Notes under the pieces: model-generated
Database searches by the model: none
Seen by the model: only the letters and a program-made list of their open reading frames with translations
What the model was told of the DNA's origin: nothing
Source of the DNA: Amycolatopsis sp. FDAARGOS 1241
GTDB taxonomy: Bacteria > Actinomycetota > Actinomycetes > Mycobacteriales > Pseudonocardiaceae
Direction: 5' to 3'
Assembly: GCF_016889705.1 (NCBI RefSeq)
Contig: NZ_CP069526.1
Coordinates: 992,001 to 1,056,000, forward strand
Length of the DNA: 64,000 bases
Translations under genes and position numbers: made by a program
Part shown: positions 33,177-40,790 of the stretch, piece after piece
Numbering within the stretch: position 1 is the first letter of the stretch
How the letters are laid out: every line of letters begins with the position of its first letter

Positions 33177-34040
33177 ATGGCCAAGCAGCCCCGTTCGCTG
33201 TCCGGCAAGGTCATCGTAATCACCGGCGGCGCGCAGGGCATCGGCGCGGCGACGGCCACGGCGCTCAAACGCCTCGGCGCGCGGGTGGTGCTCGGGGACC
33301 TCGACCACGTCCGCGCGGAGAAAACCGCGGGTGAGCTGGGCCCCGAGGCCGTCGCGCTGCCGCTCGACGTGACCGACACGAAAGCGTTCACCGAGTTCCT
33401 CGACGAGGTCGAGCGCCGGGTCGGACCCATCGACGTGCTGATCAACAACGCCGGCATCATGCCGCTCGCCCCGCTCGACGAGGAGGACGACTCGGCCACG
33501 CGGCGCATGCTGGAGATCAACGTGCACGCCGTCATCCACGGCACGCGCGAGGCCGTGAAGCGGATGAAGCCGCGGGGGACCGGGCACATCGTGAACGTCG
33601 CGTCGATGGCGGGCAAGTCGGGGTTCCCTGGCGCGGCCACGTACTGCGCGACCAAACATGCCGTCGTCGGCCTGTCGGAGGCGGTGCACCTCGAGTTGCG
33701 GGGCACGGGAGTGTCCGTGTCGTGCGTGATGCCGGCGGTGGTGCGCACGGAACTGGCGTCGGGGCTCGGTGAAGCGAAGTTCATCAAGTCCGTGGCGCCG
33801 GAAGACGTGGCCGCGGCCATCGCGGATGCCCTGAAGTACCCGAGGTTCGACGTGTTCGTACCAGAATCGCTGGATTTCACCGGGCGGATCACGCGGCTGT
33901 TCCCGCGCGCGTTCGGCGAGTGGTTCGTGCGCTCGCTCGGCGGCGACCAGCTGCTCGCCTCGGCCGCGTATTCGCCGGCGCGGGCCGAATACGAGTCCCG
34001 CGCAGCTCAGAGCGCGCCCGCGGCCGACGCGGAGCAGTAG
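33177..34040 (+). CDS. SDR-family oxidoreductase
   Basis: 287 residues, start after AGGAGGAG. Cofactor motif VITGGAQGIGAATATALKRLG, NNAG, and the catalytic Tyr-x-x-x-Lys in AATYCATKHAVVGLSE with Ser in VNVASMAGKSG. It is a classical short-chain dehydrogenase; the C-terminal 60 residues (RITRLFPRAFGEWFVR) resemble the acyl-chain-related SDRs of mycolate producers. Substrate unknown. Confidence 0.9.
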   Translation: MAKQPRSLSGKVIVITGGAQGIGAATATALKRLGARVVLGDLDHVRAEKTAGELGPEAVALPLDVTDTKAFTEFLDEVERRVGPIDVLINNAGIMPLAPLDEEDDSATRRMLEINVHAVIHGTREAVKRMKPRGTGHIVNVASMAGKSGFPGAATYCATKHAVVGLSEAVHLELRGTGVSVSCVMPAVVRTELASGLGEAKFIKSVAPEDVAAAIADALKYPRFDVFVPESLDFTGRITRLFPRAFGEWFVRSLGGDQLLASAAYSPARAEYESRAAQSAPAADAEQ

Positions 34041-34169
34041 CCTGCCCGGTCAGCGGCACCGTCCGAAATGGACGTGCTTGCGGGGTGCTTGCAAGTGTGG
34101 CGGTGTTGAAGCCGCTTGCGCGCGCGGGCAAGATTGCCACCCTGAGGGTCTATCTCCGGGAGGCGGGAC

Positions 34170-35222
34170 ATGGTTTCACCCACGGCACGGCTGGCTGCGG
34201 CGGCGTCCAACGTCGTGGGGAAGGTGTTCCACGGCGGCGTCGCCGACCTGCGCCCGATGCCCCGCGTGCTCATCGACCAGGGCCCGAACCGCTCGCTGTA
34301 CCGCATGACCCATGGCGGCGCGCCGGTGTCCGGGCCGCCGATCCTGCTGGTGCCACCATTGGCGGCGCCCGCGCTGTGCTTCGACCTGCGCCGCGGCTGC
34401 AGCCTCATCGAGCACCTCGTGGACGCCGGGCGCAACACCTACCTCGTGGACTACGGCAACGTCGCGTTCTCCGACCGGCGCCTCGGCATCGAGCACTGGA
34501 TCGACGAGGTGCTGCCGCGGGCGATCCGGAAGGTGAGCGAGGACGCCGGCGGCGCGGGCGTGCACCTCGTGTCGTGGTCGCTCGGCGGGATCTTCTCGCT
34601 GCTGGTGAACGCCGATCAGCCGGAACTGCCGGTCGAGTCCATCACGGCGATCGGGTCGCCGGTGGACTTCACCGCGATCCCGATCGTCGCGCCGTTCCGC
34701 CCGCTCGTCGACCTCACCGGCGGCCACCTGCTCACGCCGGTCTACCGCGCGTTCGGCGGCGCACCGTCCTATTTGGTCAGCCGCGTGTTCCGCGCGACGG
34801 GCATCAGCAAGGAGATCACGAAACCCATCGCGATCCTCTCGCACCTCGACGACCGCGACTACCTCGCGCAGATCGAGGCTGTCGATCACTTCATGGACAA
34901 CATGTACGCCTATCCCGGGCGCACGTTCGGGCAGCTGTACCACCGGCTCTTCCGCACCAACGACCTCGCCGAGGGCACCGTCGACCTGGGCGGCCGCAAG
35001 ATCAGCCTGGCGGACGTGAAGGTGCCCGTGCTCGTCGTCGCGGGGGAGAACGACACTATCGCGCCGCAGCCGTCGGTGGAACGCGTGGTGCGGCTGCTGG
35101 AGAACGCGCCGCAGGTGCGGTTCCGCACCGCGCCCGGCGGGCACCTCGGCGTGCTGACCGGGCGCCGGGCCCGCGGCACGACGTGGCAGTACCTGGACGA
35201 GTTCCTCGGCGAGCGAGCCTGA
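34170..35222 (+). CDS. alpha/beta hydrolase of the PHA synthase/depolymerase-like family
   Basis: 350 residues. The nucleophile elbow HLVSWSLGGIFSLL has a Ser (PHA synthases use Cys at this place, so hydrolase rather than synthase is more likely), the Asp lies in VVAGENDTIAP and the His in APGGHLGVLTGR. NTYLVDYGNVAFSDRRLGIEHW matches the PhaC-like N-terminal fold. It follows the SDR gene on the same strand with a 130-bp gap. Role in lipid metabolism is inferred. Confidence 0.82.
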   Translation: MVSPTARLAAAASNVVGKVFHGGVADLRPMPRVLIDQGPNRSLYRMTHGGAPVSGPPILLVPPLAAPALCFDLRRGCSLIEHLVDAGRNTYLVDYGNVAFSDRRLGIEHWIDEVLPRAIRKVSEDAGGAGVHLVSWSLGGIFSLLVNADQPELPVESITAIGSPVDFTAIPIVAPFRPLVDLTGGHLLTPVYRAFGGAPSYLVSRVFRATGISKEITKPIAILSHLDDRDYLAQIEAVDHFMDNMYAYPGRTFGQLYHRLFRTNDLAEGTVDLGGRKISLADVKVPVLVVAGENDTIAPQPSVERVVRLLENAPQVRFRTAPGGHLGVLTGRRARGTTWQYLDEFLGERA

Positions 35223-35267
35223 AAAAGGGGCGGCCCGCGGTGGACGGCCCCGGGTTTTCGCCAGGTG

Positions 35268-35690
35268 TCAGACCGCGGGTGCCTGACCGCCGCGCTGGGC
35301 GGTGAGCCACGCGCGGACGTCCTTGTGCAGCAGGCCGCGCAGGGCGAGGCCGGCGAAGATCAGCGGCAGGATCCCGGTGACGCCTTCGCTGATCAGCGTC
35401 ACGATCCCGTTGATGACGACGATCGCCTCGACCACGATCGCCGTCACCCAGGGCCACTGCCGGCCGGAGGGCAGCTTCACCGCGCAGACGGCGAGCGCGA
35501 CGGCCATCACGAAGTTGATCACCGCGATCACGACCAGCAAACCGGTCCCCTCGGCGCCGTTGCTGCTCGCGGCGGCCGCCAGGGCCAGGATCAGGATCGA
35601 GCCCAGCACGCTGAAGGCGACCTGGATCCACATGAAGATCCGAGCCTGACCCAGGCCCTTCGGAGGGCCGTAAACCCCAGGATTCGTCAT
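35268..35690 (-). CDS. small four-helix membrane protein
   Basis: 140 residues with about four hydrophobic segments (IFMWIQVAFSVLGSILILAL, LLVVIAVINFVMAVALAV, WVTAIVVEAIVVINGIVTLI, GVTGILPLIFAGLALRGLL). The N-terminal MTNPGVYGPPKG is a cytoplasmic Pro/Gly tail as in DUF4190/DUF4064-like proteins. No enzymatic motif; function unknown. Convergent with the hydrolase gene. Confidence 0.75.
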   Translation of the reverse strand: MTNPGVYGPPKGLGQARIFMWIQVAFSVLGSILILALAAAASSNGAEGTGLLVVIAVINFVMAVALAVCAVKLPSGRQWPWVTAIVVEAIVVINGIVTLISEGVTGILPLIFAGLALRGLLHKDVRAWLTAQRGGQAPAV

Positions 35691-35976
35691 GCGGGGAAGG
35701 TTAGGGCAAAGGTGCCGAAATCGATCGCTCGGAGATCAATCCGATATTCCGCACCTCGGCGGCGAATTGCCCGCCAGGTTGGGGAAAACCTCACTTCAGC
35801 GCGGTCGGTGGCTCGCCGGTGCAGCGGTGGGCGGGAGCACACCGAGTCGTAGTGGCGCCCGTTGGTCGCCGCGGAGAGCTTCGTGAACTGTCGCGTCGGT
35901 TGCGTGGGAGAAGAACGCCCGGTCGCGGAATCTCCCAGGAGAGCCGCCGACCGGGCGATTTCCGTTACCCCCCAAC
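35691..35976. other. intergenic region ending in displaced terminator, no gene
   Basis: No protein recognised. At 35916-35957 CGCCCGGTCG pairs with CGACCGGGCG across a 22-base loop. The same hairpin, in a longer form, follows the intact acyl-CoA dehydrogenase at 46886-46932, so this is the original terminator of that gene, left behind by the integration. Confidence 0.6.
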
Positions 35977-36066
35977 CTACTTCAGCTGCGCCGAGGTCTT
36001 CCCCAGCACCCTCCGGGCCACGATCAGCTGCTGAATCTGCTGCGTCCCCTCGAAGATGTCCAGAAT
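35977..36066 (-). pseudogene. displaced original 3' end of the acyl-CoA dehydrogenase gene
   Basis: The minus strand encodes LDIFEGTQQIQQLIVAR, then VLGKTSAQLK and a stop. The intact gene at the other side of the element ends LDIFEGTQQIQQLIVAR, then ILGKTSAELK. The 5' part of the gene is not here, so this is the tail separated by AICE integration. DNA identity to the present gene end is about 80 percent, so the two ends come from different lineages. Confidence 0.9.
36045..36066. repeat. attL core
   Basis: 22 bases identical to attR, containing CTCGAAGATGTCCAG, which codes for the LDIFEG region of the acyl-CoA dehydrogenase on the minus strand. Similarity to the attR side continues leftwards (gene end and terminator) but stops abruptly on the element side. 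Confidence 0.88.
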
Positions 36067-36626
36067 TTCTCAGCAGGTTTTCGCCGACCTTGCTCACTTC
36101 GCCGTAAACGGCCTCTGAGCTGCGCTGATGCGTCTCGTTAGTTCTCGTCGTCTGTCGCCTCTCCCTGGCCTCTGACGGCCTGGAGACGGCCTGGAGACGG
36201 CCTGGGGCTCGGCCACACCTACCCCTGCATCCCGATACGAAGCCAGCACGCGGCCGGTGGTGCCGGGTCAAGACACGCTTCACCGTCTTGACGCGGTGCT
36301 ACCGGCCGTTGTCACGATCCGGCGTCGGGATGGAGGTCCCTCACGACGGTGCGTAACGGAGATCGAGTCACGAACGACCCGTATGTCACGACCGCTCGCA
36401 GAGGAGGCCAACGTTGGCTCTGGGGACCCGTGTGCCGCCGCCGCGCGGCGCTGCGCCAGGTGACCCGCTGGCGGCCGCACCGCCCGGCCGGCGGGCGGAG
36501 CGGAGCGGCAGCCCGCCGTGTCGGAAGCGGATGCGGCCGCCCAGGCGAGGGGCTACGTAGGCGACAGGCGCGCCGCCGGCGGCGCGCCCCTTGATTCCAT
36601 AGAGCTAAGTTCGGCAGGATGGGAAG
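36067..36626. other. left end of the element, no gene; arm repeats and palindrome
   Basis: Contains three 11-bp tandem copies of GACGGCCTGGA-type sequence (36174-36206), GC-rich low-complexity DNA, and a 22-bp perfect palindrome (36567-36588, 11-bp arms) exactly where base composition falls from GC-rich to the AT-richer cargo. No protein recognised. Confidence 0.6.
36174..36206. repeat. putative integrase arm-site repeats, left arm
   Basis: GACGGCCTGGA occurs at 36174 and 36185, and GACGGCCTGGG at 36196. The same motif lies on the other side of the core at 46819, 46836 and 46847 (inside the end of int). In the circular form the two clusters would flank the core at about 110 and 170 bp, as arm-binding sites do. 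Confidence 0.5.
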
Positions 36627-37649
36627 ATGTCCGAGTACCCCACGCGTTTGCAACGTACTACCAACACGCAGTCCGCCAGTTGGTTTTTAGACCTCAAATC
36701 CGCTGGTAGGCTCGATCTGGATCCACCGTATCAGCGTCGAAGCGTTTGGAACCTGCAGTACAAGCAGTTCTTTATTGATTCTATTATTCGAAACTATCCT
36801 GCTCCGAGTATATTTCTTCAGGTGGACTATGTTCCCGGGCAAGCGGCCACCTATCATGTGATCGATGGGAAGCAGCGCTTATCTGCTCTCTTCGAGTTCT
36901 ATGAGGATGAATTCTCGACTTCGGATGGACTGACGGATCTTGGGTTAGATAATAAATACTACTCACAGTTGGGCAACGAGCAAAAGGTCGCCTTGATTGA
37001 GTATGTCTTCACGGTAGAAAGCATTAAAAGTGCATCGCCTGCGGAGTTAAATGAGGCTTTCGATCGTCTCAATCGCAATGTTGCAAGGCTCAATAAGCAA
37101 GAGCTTCGCCACGCCAAGTACTCAGGTGCCTTTGTTTCGAAGATTGAGCGACTGTCCGAGCATCCTTTCTGGACAGAAATCGGGCTTGTTACTCCGGCTC
37201 GTATTCGAAGGATGCTAGACGTTGAGTATGTTTCCGAGTTGTATATCATTTCCATGATGGGAATCCAGGACGGCAAGGACTACTTGGATTCTACGTATGC
37301 AAGGAATGATGCTGAAATAGCTGGCGAGTCGGATGCTGATGAGAACTTTACTGCCACGCAGGCTGCGATTTCGCAGATCGACAAATTCTTCCAGATAAAA
37401 ACTAGTCGATTTTCTAATGTTGCCGACTTCTACTCGCTCTGGGCGTCGATTGCGGACCTGGTTCGCAGTGGTGAAGAGTTCGATGCGCAGGAGGCCGCGA
37501 GTAGTCTCTCAACTTTTGAAAATGAGTTGGAAGACCAGGAGACTGAACGGGCGCGGTCCTATAGGATCGCTGCTGTGCAGGGCTCGAATAAGAAGTCCAA
37601 TAGGGAGATTCGGGCCGACATCTTGCGTTCTGTTCTCAAAGGTATGTAG
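36627..37649 (+). CDS. DUF262 (GmrSD N-terminal-like) protein, putative defence gene
   Basis: 340 residues. DUF262 hallmarks: PYQRRSVW at 34-41, IDGKQRLSAL around 79-88 (the D-G-Q-Q-R motif of the ParB/Srx fold with Lys for the first Gln), and FDRLNRNVARLNKQELRHAK at 145-164. DUF262 occurs in GmrS/GmrD-type and BrxU restriction enzymes, where it binds or hydrolyses nucleotides, and in many anti-phage islands. The nuclease domain DUF1524 (HNH) normally fused behind it is absent; the last 170 residues are helical. The stop is directly followed by the ATG of the RelA/SpoT gene. AT-rich codons (GCT, CGT, ATT, AAA) contrast with the element backbone, indicating separate acquisition. Confidence 0.85.
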   Translation: MSEYPTRLQRTTNTQSASWFLDLKSAGRLDLDPPYQRRSVWNLQYKQFFIDSIIRNYPAPSIFLQVDYVPGQAATYHVIDGKQRLSALFEFYEDEFSTSDGLTDLGLDNKYYSQLGNEQKVALIEYVFTVESIKSASPAELNEAFDRLNRNVARLNKQELRHAKYSGAFVSKIERLSEHPFWTEIGLVTPARIRRMLDVEYVSELYIISMMGIQDGKDYLDSTYARNDAEIAGESDADENFTATQAAISQIDKFFQIKTSRFSNVADFYSLWASIADLVRSGEEFDAQEAASSLSTFENELEDQETERARSYRIAAVQGSNKKSNREIRADILRSVLKGM

Positions 37650-38597
37650 ATGACTGAACGGGTCCCCACCTCTTTCGCCGCCAAATACGCGGATCTTGAG
37701 TCACTCTTGCGGTTCGGGGTTGATGAACTTGAAGCTAGATTAAAGGCGTCGCTAAGTGGACTTCGTCCGGTTGCTATTCAGGCAAGAGTGAAGTCTATCG
37801 AGTCGGCATACGCTAAATTTCAGCGTGGTGAATACGCGAAACTGGAAGACGTCGATGACCTTGTTGCTCTGCGAGCCGTCTTTCTTCATCCTTCCGACCT
37901 TCCAAAAGCGATAGGTGTAATTCGGCAAAACTTTGAAGTACTTCTGGTCAAGAATGATGAGGCGGGTAAGCCTCATGAATTCAATTACAGGCAGCCTCAT
38001 ATTTCCTTCACCCTTCCGACCGACTACTTGGCTAGGCATGGGGAGCTGTCGTGGCTGAAGGCTGAGTTGCAGTTAACAACGTATATTCAGCACGCACTGC
38101 AAGAGTCTGTGCACGACGTGATCTACAAAGGCGTTGGGTTTTCTTGGCAGGAACACCGATTGGATGGTCGATTGCGTGGCTTGCTGGAGATTGTCGACAG
38201 CGTCCTCGAAAATGTCGCCAATGTGGCGAAGATCGAGAATGAACCAAAGTATGAAACTTTCGACAAGCGAAATGAAATAATCGCTACATCGGCGCAGCTT
38301 CTTGGTGAAAGCAGAATGCCGACGGATCGGCGTAGGTTTGCGATAACTATTGAGAGATTCCTCGCTATTGCTGCAATCGATATTGGTGATCTGACGGCGT
38401 TGGCTGAGAAGAATTCGGACATTGTGAACGCTCTGTCCCTGAATCCAGCAGATAAGATACTCGGAATTTTGCTGCGCGAGCGCTTAGACGTGATGATCAA
38501 GCGCGTCAAAGGTAAGAAGATTTTTGTATCAAGTGAGCTTCGCGAATTTCTTCCCGAGTTCGACAAGTTTCCTGCAGGTAATCTGATATCTATTTAA
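37650..38597 (+). CDS. RelA/SpoT-type nucleotidyltransferase, putative alarmone or tRNA/nucleotide-modifying toxin
   Basis: 315 residues. The RelA_SpoT synthetase fold fits: ARVKSIESAYAKF (45-57), DVDDLVALRAVF (67-78, metal-binding Asp), the G-loop-like FNYRQPHISF (111-120, Tyr kept), and AELQLTTYIQHALQESVHDV (138-157) with the catalytic Glu of the ExQxRT motif but Thr-Thr for Arg-Thr. The hydrolase HD domain, TGS and ACT domains are absent, so it is a small synthetase-like enzyme with a C-terminal helical extension of about 150 residues. It could make (p)ppGpp or (p)ppApp, or pyrophosphorylate tRNA as toxSAS proteins do. Transcribed with the DUF262 gene without a gap. AT-rich like its partner. 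Confidence 0.82.
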   Translation: MTERVPTSFAAKYADLESLLRFGVDELEARLKASLSGLRPVAIQARVKSIESAYAKFQRGEYAKLEDVDDLVALRAVFLHPSDLPKAIGVIRQNFEVLLVKNDEAGKPHEFNYRQPHISFTLPTDYLARHGELSWLKAELQLTTYIQHALQESVHDVIYKGVGFSWQEHRLDGRLRGLLEIVDSVLENVANVAKIENEPKYETFDKRNEIIATSAQLLGESRMPTDRRRFAITIERFLAIAAIDIGDLTALAEKNSDIVNALSLNPADKILGILLRERLDVMIKRVKGKKIFVSSELREFLPEFDKFPAGNLISI

Positions 38598-38640
38598 TAG
38601 TCTACAGCCTTCTGTGGTGGATTATTGTTCGCGGATTTCC

Positions 38641-39111
38641 TCAGCTGAAGTATGGCTCTTCCTGATCCGAGATTGCATGGTGGATACGTAGGCGAATGCT
38701 GGGGTGGACGCGAAGATTTTTCAGTTCGGAAGGTTTGGCCCAGACGACTTCCTTGCTCTCACTGCTTGTGCGTGTAGTGCCACTCAATGCCTTAGCGTGG
38801 AAGCAAATTGAGAACTCTTGTCGTACCTCGCCGTCATTGTAGGCGATGACGTGCTGTGGGTCCGAGTACAGGCCGACTACCCCGGTAACCTCGCACTCAA
38901 TGCCGGTCTCCTCGCGGACCTCTCGGACCGCCGCCTCGGCAAGTGTCTCGCCGAGTTCAAGCTGGCCGCCCGGGATGGAGTACAAGTCGTTGTCCGTGCG
39001 CCTGATCATTAGGATCCGGCCTTCGTCGTCCTGGATGAACGCCGACACCGCTACCGCGATGCTGTTGGCCTTGGGTGCGTTGGGGTCGTTGTAGTAGTCG
39101 ACTCGGGTCAT
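38641..39111 (-). CDS. Nudix hydrolase (Pif-like AICE transfer-immunity gene)
   Basis: 156 residues, MTRVDYYNDPNAPKANSIAV. The Nudix box is complete (GQLELGETLAEAAVREVREE, then TGI). In pSAM2 the Nudix protein Pif prevents redundant transfer between element carriers; position next to the HTH regulator and orientation match. The substrate is unknown. Nine bases downstream of the regulator gene, so one operon with it. Confidence 0.85.
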   Translation of the reverse strand: MTRVDYYNDPNAPKANSIAVAVSAFIQDDEGRILMIRRTDNDLYSIPGGQLELGETLAEAAVREVREETGIECEVTGVVGLYSDPQHVIAYNDGEVRQEFSICFHAKALSGTTRTSSESKEVVWAKPSELKNLRVHPSIRLRIHHAISDQEEPYFS

Positions 39112-39119
39112 GCTGCCTC

Positions 39120-39863
39120 CTAGAAGGTGGCCGGCTTGGCGAGGTTCCAGACTGACTCGAAGCTCTCCGAGTAGGTCTCGAAGAGGTCCCCGGCGGAGAG
39201 TCTGCGCAGGTGGAGTGAGGGGGCGTGGGCTCCCTGGAACCCGTATACGTGGGTGTTGATGATCATCTCGTCGTCGAACCGGAAGATCGAGTTGTAGAGC
39301 GTCGTGTTGTGGAACCGCATCTCCACGCCGTCGACTCCGACCAGCGGCCGGTAGAAGGCCAGGGCGTTGCGGATGCGTGCCGCGAGCGTTCCGTCGCCGA
39401 GCTGCTCTTCCTCGCCGCGCAGGGCGACGCTGTCCCCTTCGGGGTCTCCGAACACGAGCCGGATTCGAGCGCCGGCCGCTGCCTTGGCTGTCAGGTCCTT
39501 GATGAACCGCGGGCGTTCGACCAGGAACAACGCCGCGTGTACCAGGATCTCGACGGTCTCCGATGCGTCCTTGATCAGCCGGTCCCACAGCTCGACGGGG
39601 ACGGCGTTGCGGTGCGGGAAGACCTGCACAAGCTCGGCGGCGGCGGTCTCGGCCTTGCGCTCCGGGGCTACCGAGTCCGGCCACAGGTAGGTCTCTGACT
39701 CGCGTGCCATGGCGGCGATCTTGTGCCGGTGCTTGGGGTAGGGCGTCCGGTTCTTGGTGATCCAGCGCTCGACGGTCTTCTGATCGACCCCGACCGCCTT
39801 GGCGACCTGCTCCAACGTCAGGCCGTTGCGCAGGAGCGCGTCACGCAGGCGTTCGTTCGGCAT
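39120..39863 (-). CDS. HTH (XRE-like) AICE regulator with PLD-like C-terminal domain
   Basis: 247 residues from MPNERLRDALLRNGLTLEQV. The helix-turn-helix is LTLEQVAKAVGVDQKTVERW at residues 15-34. Residues 95-247 resemble a phospholipase D-type fold (FHNTTLYNSIFRFDDEMIIN, THVYG, then SLHLRR instead of a full HxK). Such regulators are common next to the Nudix gene in actinobacterial elements and are thought to repress the divergent transfer/replication genes. A cluster of GGGACGT repeats lies in its own promoter region. Confidence 0.75.
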   Translation of the reverse strand: MPNERLRDALLRNGLTLEQVAKAVGVDQKTVERWITKNRTPYPKHRHKIAAMARESETYLWPDSVAPERKAETAAAELVQVFPHRNAVPVELWDRLIKDASETVEILVHAALFLVERPRFIKDLTAKAAAGARIRLVFGDPEGDSVALRGEEEQLGDGTLAARIRNALAFYRPLVGVDGVEMRFHNTTLYNSIFRFDDEMIINTHVYGFQGAHAPSLHLRRLSAGDLFETYSESFESVWNLAKPATF

Positions 39864-39874
39864 CGCCACCCCTT

Positions 39875-39957
39875 GGGACGTATAGGGACGTCTTCGACGG
39901 TACCAGGGACGTCCCAAGATGTCCCGCCAGGTGGTGATCACGTCCCGCGTTTTGGCG
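39875..39957. promoter_or_regulatory. GGGACGT repeat cluster, likely operator of the HTH regulator
   Basis: GGGACGT at 39875, 39885 and 39906 (the last inside the palindrome GGGACGTCCC), with inverted partners near 39919 (ATGTCCC) and 39951 (CGTCCC). It lies between the regulator and the divergent element genes. Confidence 0.6.
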
Positions 39958-40015
39958 GAGTCTGGGTGTCAGGTTGCCGGGACAGGCCCGGGGCCAGGAC
40001 ACCGAGGAGGAACGC

Positions 40016-40087
40016 GTGACCACTGAAACGACTGTCCGGCTGGCTGGCTTGGACACGCGGGCGGTACCTCGCCGACGTGCGGCGTAG
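40016..40087 (+). CDS. micro-gene, 23 residues (leader-like)
   Basis: GTG-started VTTETTVRLAGLDTRAVPRR, then RAA, after a strong GAGGAGGAA ribosome site. First in the plus-strand gene row after the operator cluster. Could be a leader peptide or a conserved AICE micro-protein; uncertain. Confidence 0.35.
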   Translation: MTTETTVRLAGLDTRAVPRRRAA

Positions 40088-40099
40088 GCGCGGCGTGGC

Positions 40100-40324
40100 A
40101 TGCGCGACACGGTTCAGATCCACGTCACGGCTGATCTGCCGATTCGTGTCCGGGCGCTGACGTACGCAAACCGCGCAGAGGTCCGGTTCGGCAAGGCGTT
40201 CCCGGTGGTCCTGCTCGTGGACTCCGACGCGATTGCCGTACTGCGGAGGGAACTGGACGAGGTGAGCGCGGCACTGGACGCCGCAGCGGCACGAGGCGGA
40301 GAACCGCCAGAAGCTACCGACTAA
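40100..40324 (+). CDS. small AICE protein, unknown function
   Basis: 74 residues, MRDTVQIHVTADLPIRVRAL. No known domain; short beta-strand-rich start followed by a helix ELDEVSAALDAAAARG. It sits directly before the Pra-like gene, the position of small conserved genes in related elements. Confidence 0.65.
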   Translation: MRDTVQIHVTADLPIRVRALTYANRAEVRFGKAFPVVLLVDSDAIAVLRRELDEVSAALDAAAARGGEPPEATD

Positions 40325-40346
40325 CAGACGACACAAGGGATTCAGC

Positions 40347-40790
40347 ATGGCTATCGACAAGGGACACCGGTTCAGCATCGACTTCGAGGACGCGTTTCCG
40401 CAGGGCTTGGTGATGGTGGGCGAGGTGTCGCCGGACAACGAGTACCAGTCGCGTGAGGACCGGGCTGCCAATCGCCCGGTGCGGCAGCGGGTTGACGAGG
40501 TGATGGGTAAGCGGCAGTGGAAGGTGATGGTCACCGACCCGGCCGAGACGCGGGCGAAGCGGGCTTCGTTCGAGATCACGCTTCTCGCCGACGTGCAGCC
40601 GGTGCCGACCACTGCGGAGGCGCTGCCCGGGATGCGGCCGATCGAGCTGGACGGCCTCACGGCCGAACCGCGTGTGGCGGGGCAGGGTGAGTTCAAGTAC
40701 CAGTCCTACGTGTTCCGCGCGACCGGCTTCAAGCAGGCCACCAGCAACGCGAAGCCGTCTCGGTCCGGTGAGTCGGCGAAGGCGGCGTGA
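40347..40790 (+). CDS. pra: Pra-like activator of AICE replication, integration and excision
   Basis: 147 residues. The pattern (AIDKGHRFSIDFEDAFPQGL, VMVGEV, W-K-V-M-V-TDPAE, ADVQPVP, ELDGLTAEPRV, then a YSLRA-like YVFRATG end) matches proteins annotated as plasmid replication, integration and excision activator. In pSAM2 Pra switches on rep, xis and int. GTGA overlap with the next gene. Confidence 0.75.
   Translation: MAIDKGHRFSIDFEDAFPQGLVMVGEVSPDNEYQSREDRAANRPVRQRVDEVMGKRQWKVMVTDPAETRAKRASFEITLLADVQPVPTTAEALPGMRPIELDGLTAEPRVAGQGEFKYQSYVFRATGFKQATSNAKPSRSGESAKAA

Noticed and set aside
36067..36626. CRISPR-like or inteins in the left arm repeats
   Set aside because: Only three 11-bp head-to-tail copies without spacers; better explained as integrase arm sites.
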